Source: Streptomyces roseofulvus
GTDB taxonomy: Bacteria > Actinomycetota > Actinomycetes > Streptomycetales > Streptomycetaceae
Assembly: GCF_039534915.1 (NCBI RefSeq)
Contig: NZ_BAAAWE010000001.1
Span: 7,936,001-8,000,000, forward strand
DNA: 64,000 bases
Direction of reading: 5' to 3'
Below, piece by piece: positions 60,114 through 64,000 of this stretch; the first letter of the stretch is position 1; every line of letters begins with the position of its first letter. Under the pieces are notes generated by a model. That model ran no database searches. It was given only the letters and a program-made list of their open reading frames with translations, and was not told where the DNA came from. The position numbers and the translations under genes were made by a program.

Positions 60114-61190
60114 CTACCTCCGCGCCGTGGACTTGCGCGCCGTCGACTTCTTCGCCGAGGCGGTCGACTTCTTGGGGGTGCCGGCGGCCGTCTTGCCCGC
60201 CGCGGCCTTCTTCGCCGGAGCCCGCTTGGCCGCCGTCTTCTTGGCAGGCGGCCGGGAGGACGTGGCCTTCTTGCCGGTCGCCCGGCTTCCGGAGGCGGAC
60301 TTCTTCCCGGCGGTGGCCTTCTTCGTCGCGGTGCCGCCTCCGGAGGAGGCGGTCTTGCCGGCCGTGGTGGCCCGCTTCCGGGCCGGGGCGGCCTTCTTCG
60401 CGGGTGTGGTGGCCTTGGCCGCCGAGGGCTTCTTCGCCGCCGCCTTCCGCGCAGGAGCGGTCTTCTTGTCCGTGGAGTCCGACTTCTCGGCCGCGGTGTC
60501 CGACTTCTTCGCCGGCGAGCGCCGGGACGCGGAGCTCTTCGACGGGGCGGCGCTCTTACGCGTCGCCGAGGGGCGGGCGGACCGGCCGCGCGGCGAGGAA
60601 GCCTCCGCGGAGCCGCGGCGCCGCCTGCGGGGCTGCTCTTCCTCCGGCTCCTCCTCTTCCTCGTCCTCGCCCTCTTCCTCTCCTCCCTCCTCCTCTTCCT
60701 CCTCGGGCTCTTCTTCGTCCTCGTCCTCGTACCCCTCCTCGTCCCAGGCCTCGTCCTCGAAGGCCTCTTCCTCCCTGCCTCCCTCGTCGTACCCTTCCTC
60801 GTCCTGGTCGCGTTCGTCCCGGGCGCGCCGCTCGTCGTCTTCCTCGTCCTCGTACTCCTCGTCTTCCTCCTCACGCCCGCGGGTCAGTTCGAGAGTGCGC
60901 TGGTGCACGGAGTCCGCGAGCCCCGCCAGCTGGCGGTTGGCGGCCGCGGTGAGGGCCTTGCGGCCCGCGTCGAGGGCTTCGCCGCGCAGCTGCTCGCCGA
61001 GTTCGGCGGCCTGGGGCATCTCGCTCAGCTTCCGCAGCCCCTGCGTCATGAGCTGGCCGGGCTGGAGTCCGAACCTGCGGCCGGCAATGTAGGTCGCGAG
61101 GGACAGGGCCATGCGGCCCTTCTTGGCCCGTCCCAGGAGGTAACCGCCCGCAACGGCGGCTGCCAGGGCGACTCTGGTCGTGTCCTCCAT
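60114..61190 (-). CDS. Gas-vesicle-linked histone-H1-like protein
   Basis: This 358-residue protein has three sections. First, a hydrophobic start with VALAAAVAGGYLLGRAKKGR (possible membrane or vesicle contact) and a helical region. Second, a long acidic section (about 105-185). Third, from about 195 a Lys/Ala/Pro-rich tail with repeats of AKK and KKA types, as in histone H1 and the tails of actinobacterial HupS. A short EEEQPRRRRRG links the acidic and basic parts. It is the first gene of the minus-strand pair beside gvpO and may correspond to GvpY. A DNA- or polyanion-binding role is inferred from composition only. Confidence 0.78.
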   Translation of the reverse strand: MEDTTRVALAAAVAGGYLLGRAKKGRMALSLATYIAGRRFGLQPGQLMTQGLRKLSEMPQAAELGEQLRGEALDAGRKALTAAANRQLAGLADSVHQRTLELTRGREEEDEEYEDEEDDERRARDERDQDEEGYDEGGREEEAFEDEAWDEEGYEDEDEEEPEEEEEEGGEEEGEDEEEEEPEEEQPRRRRRGSAEASSPRGRSARPSATRKSAAPSKSSASRRSPAKKSDTAAEKSDSTDKKTAPARKAAAKKPSAAKATTPAKKAAPARKRATTAGKTASSGGGTATKKATAGKKSASGSRATGKKATSSRPPAKKTAAKRAPAKKAAAGKTAAGTPKKSTASAKKSTARKSTARR

Positions 61191-61386
61191 CAGCCTGGTC
61201 CTTCCCAGGTGGTCGGCGGGTGAGGTCAGGGCCTGCGCCTCTGACGCTCGGGTCCTTACCTGGGGCTGCTCGCCCAGGCCACGAATATGCGGATATTTGT
61301 GAAGAGAATCGCTTGAAGAGGTATGCAGCGGACGCTTCGGGAAAGTCGCCCTAGTCCATGGAGATCCCGGTTCACGAGGACAGCCG

Positions 61387-61761
61387 ATGACCACGTCAGA
61401 ACCGGCTCGCCGCCGGCGCCGCCCGCCCCAGGGCGACGACGGCGAGCAGCCCGCCTCCCGGTCGGCACGGAAGGCTCCGGCCTCCCGCAAGCGCGGTGCC
61501 CCCGGTGCCGCGACCGCGATGCGGGCGGCGGCTGAGCAGCTGGAGCAGCTGCTCGGACGGAGTCCGGAGTCGGTGTCGTCGCTGAAACCGGCGGACGACG
61601 GCTGGGTGGCGGTGGTGGAGGTGGTCGAACTCGAACGCGTTCCGGAGACCACCAGCATCATGGGCAGCTACCGGGTCGAGCTGGACGCGTCCGGTGACCT
61701 GGTCTCCTACGAGCGGACCCGCAGGTACAGCCGGGGCACGATCGACCGGCCGGGCGGCTGA
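61387..61761 (+). CDS. gvpO: Gas vesicle protein GvpO
   Basis: This is a 124-residue GvpO. The basic N-terminus (ARRRRRPP) is followed by the conserved core AAAEQLEQLLGRSPESVSSL, GWVAVVEVVELERVPETTSI and a final YRVELDASGDLVSYERTRRY. GvpO is usually the first gene of actinobacterial gvp operons and has an accessory, possibly regulatory, role. GAGGA lies 7 nt before the ATG. The divergent 196-bp gap to the histone-like gene should hold both promoters. Confidence 0.94.
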   Translation: MTTSEPARRRRRPPQGDDGEQPASRSARKAPASRKRGAPGAATAMRAAAEQLEQLLGRSPESVSSLKPADDGWVAVVEVVELERVPETTSIMGSYRVELDASGDLVSYERTRRYSRGTIDRPGG

Positions 61762-61788
61762 GGCCGCGGGGCCGGGAAGGGAAGCATC

Positions 61789-62277
61789 ATGACGGTGATG
61801 CCGCAGGGGGCCGGCGGAGGCCTCAGCCGCACGGGCGGAGGCAGTACGGCCAGCCTCTATGACGTCCTGGAGCTCATTCTCGATCGAGGGTTGGTCATCG
61901 ACGCCTTCGTGCGCATCTCCGTCGTCGGGATCGAACTCATCAAGATCGACGCGCGGATCGTGGTGGCCAGTGTGGACACCTACCTGCGCTTCGCGGAAGC
62001 GTGCAACCGGCTCGACCTGGAGGCGGGCCACGGCACGCCCGCTCAGCTGCCGGAGATGATGGACAAGATGGTCGAGGGCGGGAGCCGCGGCAAGGCCAAG
62101 GGCGCGCTCGGCGGCGCGATCGACGCCGTCACCCAGTCCCTCACCGGCCGGGACGAGGACGAGGACGAGGACGAGGAAGAGCCGGAGGAAGAGCCCGAGG
62201 AGGAGCTCGAGGAGGAGGAGGAGACTCCTCGGCGCCGACGGCCGGCCCGGCGGTCGGCGCGGCGGGAGAGGGAGTGA
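61789..62277 (+). CDS. gvpA: Gas vesicle structural protein GvpA with charged tail
   Basis: This is the main shell protein of the gas vesicle (162 residues). The core is typical: SLYDVLELILDRGLVIDAFV, RISVVGIELIKIDARIVVAS, VDTYLRFAEACNRLDL. Classical GvpA ends near residue 75-80; here a helical linker and an acidic tail are added, closing EEEEETPRRRRPARRSARRE. C-terminal extensions occur in Streptomyces GvpA-like proteins. It starts 27 nt after gvpO. Confidence 0.92.
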   Translation: MTVMPQGAGGGLSRTGGGSTASLYDVLELILDRGLVIDAFVRISVVGIELIKIDARIVVASVDTYLRFAEACNRLDLEAGHGTPAQLPEMMDKMVEGGSRGKAKGALGGAIDAVTQSLTGRDEDEDEDEEEPEEEPEEELEEEEETPRRRRPARRSARRERE

Positions 62278-62280
62278 GTG

Positions 62281-62997
62281 ATGGCCGTCTACGTCTATGC
62301 CGTCACCTCGCGCGACCACCCCTGCCGGATCGACGGGATGACGGGAGTGGGCGCCCACGGCGCCACCGTACGCGTCGTCGCCACGGAGGAGCTGCGCGCG
62401 GTGGTCAGCGACATCGCCGAGGAGATCCGACCCAAGAAGCGGGACGTCACCGCCCACCAGGCCGTCCAGGACCGCCTCATGGACGACGGGACGCCTCTGC
62501 CGCTGCAGTTCGGGTACACCGCCCCCGACGACGACGCGGTACGTCAGGTTCTCGACGAGCAGGTCGACGCCTACCGGACGGCGCTCGCACGCGTGCGGGA
62601 CTGCGCCGAGTACAACGTCAAAGCCGCACGCGAGCAGGACCGCTTCCTGCGCGAGATCCTCGACGCGAACTCCCGCGCACGATGGCTCAACGAGGAGATC
62701 CGGGCCGGCTCCGAAGACCCGCGGCTGCCCATGGAACTGGGCAGACTGGTCGCGGACGAGATCCAGCAGCGCCGTGCGGACGCGGCAGCGGACCTCGCCG
62801 GAGTCCTGGTCCCCCTGGGACGGGAACACGCGCTCCACCCCGAGGCCGGCGACGACTTCCTCAACCTGTCCCTGCTGGTGTCCCGGGACGAGGCGCCGGC
62901 CCTGCTCAAAGCGCACGAGGAGCTCGTCCGCGAGCGTCGGGACGGCACGGAGATCCGCCTGACCGGCCCCCTTCCCCCGTACAGCTTCGTGCCCTAG
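62281..62997 (+). CDS. gvpF: Gas vesicle protein GvpF
   Basis: This is a 238-residue GvpF/GvpL family member: YVYAVTSRDHPCRIDGMTGV, LPLQFGYTAPDDDAVRQVLD, CAEYNVKAAREQDRFLREIL, and the late LNLSLLVSRDEAPALLKAHE. GvpF is thought to act as a chaperone or nucleation factor for GvpA. It begins 3 nt after the gvpA stop. A second F/L gene begins at the right edge of the window. Confidence 0.93.
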   Translation: MAVYVYAVTSRDHPCRIDGMTGVGAHGATVRVVATEELRAVVSDIAEEIRPKKRDVTAHQAVQDRLMDDGTPLPLQFGYTAPDDDAVRQVLDEQVDAYRTALARVRDCAEYNVKAAREQDRFLREILDANSRARWLNEEIRAGSEDPRLPMELGRLVADEIQQRRADAAADLAGVLVPLGREHALHPEAGDDFLNLSLLVSRDEAPALLKAHEELVRERRDGTEIRLTGPLPPYSFVP

Positions 62998-63034
62998 GAC
63001 GACCCGGGCCGGCGCGAGGAAGGAGCACCACGCC

Positions 63035-63289
63035 ATGGGCCTGCTGGCGCAACTGATCACCTTGCCGTTGCTTCCGGTCAAGACGGCGCTCTGGGCGGCC
63101 CAACGGGTTGCCGACCAGGCCGAGGCCGAGTACTACGACCCGGCGCCGATCCGCGCGGAGCTCGCCGACCTCGAGCGCCGGCTCGAGGCCGGCGAGATCG
63201 ACGAGGAGACCTTCGACCGGGAGGAGGACCGGCTGATCGACCGGCTGATGGAGATCGAGAGGTACCGCACCGGCACCGGCGACCGGTGA
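63035..63289 (+). CDS. gvpG: Gas vesicle protein GvpG
   Basis: This is an 84-residue GvpG: GLLAQLITLPLLPVKTALWA at the start, then the conserved YYDPAPIRAELADLERRLEA and EIDEETFDREEDRLIDRLME. It forms a short coiled coil needed for vesicle assembly in other organisms. GAAGGAG precedes the ATG. The stop lies in the first unit of a 40-bp tandem duplication. Confidence 0.94.
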   Translation: MGLLAQLITLPLLPVKTALWAAQRVADQAEAEYYDPAPIRAELADLERRLEAGEIDEETFDREEDRLIDRLMEIERYRTGTGDR

Positions 63290-63361
63290 CCGACACGCTC
63301 CGCACGGGAAAACGGGGCGCGGGAGGTGACCGCCACACCCCGCACGGGGAGACGCGGCGCG
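63286..63361 (+). repeat. 40-bp imperfect tandem duplication after gvpG
   Basis: GTGACCG(A/C)CAC then CGCACGGG(A/G)A(A/G)ACG(G/C)GGCGCG occurs twice with a 40-nt period. The first copy carries the stop of gvpG. Together with the following bases it fills the 164-nt gap between gvpG and gvpJ, where other Streptomyces clusters keep additional genes. Confidence 0.75.
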
Positions 63362-63453
63362 ACCACGCGGCGCCCCTACCGGAGGCGCTGGTGACACGAC
63401 AGCCCCCAGAAGCCCAGAGACAGCGTTCGGCAGAGAGCGGGAGGTGAACCCTC

Positions 63454-63897
63454 GTGACCGACCCCATGGCCCGCGGCTTCCGCAGCGGCCCTCCGATGTC
63501 CGGCTACCCGGCCGGGTCCTCGGCGAGCCTCGCCGACATCCTGGAGCGCGTCCTGGACAAGGGCATCGTCATCGCCGGCGACATCCGTATCAACCTGCTC
63601 GACATCGAGCTCCTCACCATCAAGCTGCGCATCCTGATCGCCTCCGTGGACAAGGCCAAGGAGATGGGCATCGACTGGTGGGAGCACGACGCCTCGCTCT
63701 CCTCCCGCCACCACGAGAGCTCGCTCGCCGCCGAGAACCAGCGGCTGCGCGCCGAGATCGAGCAGCTGCGCCGCGACCGGCTCACCGCCTCGTCCGGCCT
63801 CCCCGACGACCTCACCCGCACGAGCGAGGAACGTGCGCCGGAGGAGGAAGAGGAGCGTCCCGTACGCCGCACGGCGAAGCGGAGGACCGAGCCGTGA
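63454..63897 (+). CDS. gvpJ: Gas vesicle protein GvpJ (GvpA paralogue)
   Basis: This is a 147-residue GvpJ/GvpS-type shell protein: SLADILERVLDKGIVIAGDI, RINLLDIELLTIKLRILIAS, VDKAKEMGIDWWEHD. The KEMGIDWWE ending distinguishes J from A. A heptad region (LAAENQRLRAEIEQLRRD) follows, then the charged tail EEEEERPVRRTAKRRTEP. The last bases overlap the start of the next gene (GTGA). Confidence 0.9.
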   Translation: MTDPMARGFRSGPPMSGYPAGSSASLADILERVLDKGIVIAGDIRINLLDIELLTIKLRILIASVDKAKEMGIDWWEHDASLSSRHHESSLAAENQRLRAEIEQLRRDRLTASSGLPDDLTRTSEERAPEEEEERPVRRTAKRRTEP

Positions 63898-64000
63898 ACG
63901 CTTCCCCCACCCCGACGCTCACCTACGTCTACGCCGCCACGCCCCCGGCCCCCCTGCTCGACGACGTCCTGCCCACCCTCGCGGGAGTGGCCGGCCGCCC
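63894..64000 (+). CDS. gvpL: Gas vesicle protein GvpL/F, start only
   Basis: The GTG overlaps the gvpJ stop and opens NASPTPTLTYVYAATPPAP, then LLDDVLPTLAGVAGRP to the window edge. The start matches GvpF/L proteins (YVYA motif), and the position after gvpJ fits gvpL. The rest lies outside. Confidence 0.8.
   Translation, partial: MNASPTPTLTYVYAATPPAPLLDDVLPTLAGVAGR

Overview
The window is very GC-rich actinobacterial chromosome, with strong G/C bias at third codon positions, many GTG and TTG starts, short overlaps between genes and a gas-vesicle locus with Streptomyces-type charged protein tails. It is almost certainly Streptomyces or a very close relative. I see no rRNA, tRNA, CRISPR array, insertion sequence or recognisable prophage. 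The content (regulators paired with oxidoreductases, secreted proteins, pseudogenes, gas-vesicle genes) looks like accessory or arm-type chromosome rather than core.

Layout. 0-10 kb: an MMPL exporter cut by the window edge, a nitrilase, a membrane-anchored protein, a GNAT protein, an MBL hydrolase and a VOC protein, then a minus-strand operon of secreted metallophosphoesterase, MFS transporter and membrane-anchored beta-propeller. 10-17 kb: a DUF5710-like protein, an FKBP isomerase, a large Ski2-like helicase with N-terminal cysteine pairs, and a translationally coupled pair of AlkB-like 2-oxoglutarate/Fe(II) oxygenases. 17-31 kb: regulator/enzyme pairs (TetR with NmrA-type reductase; ECF41 sigma factor with wrbA, SnoaL and AOC-barrel genes) mixed with decaying genes: a frameshifted small gene, an ABC-permease remnant joined to an SDR tail, and a frameshifted alpha/beta hydrolase. 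31-42 kb: an FG-GAP secreted protein, an O-methyltransferase with an AraC regulator, a GNAT-aminotransferase fusion coupled to a CdsA-like membrane enzyme below a perfect 18-bp palindrome, and a TAT-exported beta-rich protein coupled to a 51-residue coiled coil.

42-46 kb is a complete sugar-PTS control unit: a leader with a BglG-type antiterminator site overlapping an intrinsic terminator, the IIBCA permease, and the antiterminator gene. 46-58 kb holds a cysteine-rich copper-storage-like protein, a second FG-GAP protein, an orphan solute-binding lipoprotein, redox enzymes with an AraC regulator, a secreted-type hydrolase and a two-component system. 58-64 kb is the gas-vesicle and stress locus: GlsB/YeaQ and CsbD small proteins, a divergent pair (SRPBCC protein and a histone-H1-like protein), and gvpO-A-F-G-J-L running off the right edge.

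The most notable signals are: (1) two mirror-image ECF41 promoters that tie wrbA-snoaL-AOC to the sigma gene; (2) a BglG RNA target whose two conserved halves are split by an approximately 50-nt structured insert; (3) the coupled AlkB-like pair; (4) a charged tail motif (acidic run, Pro, Arg run) shared by four unrelated proteins of the gas-vesicle locus; and (5) the GNAT-aminotransferase/CdsA-like cassette. Function calls come from reading motifs, not from searches.
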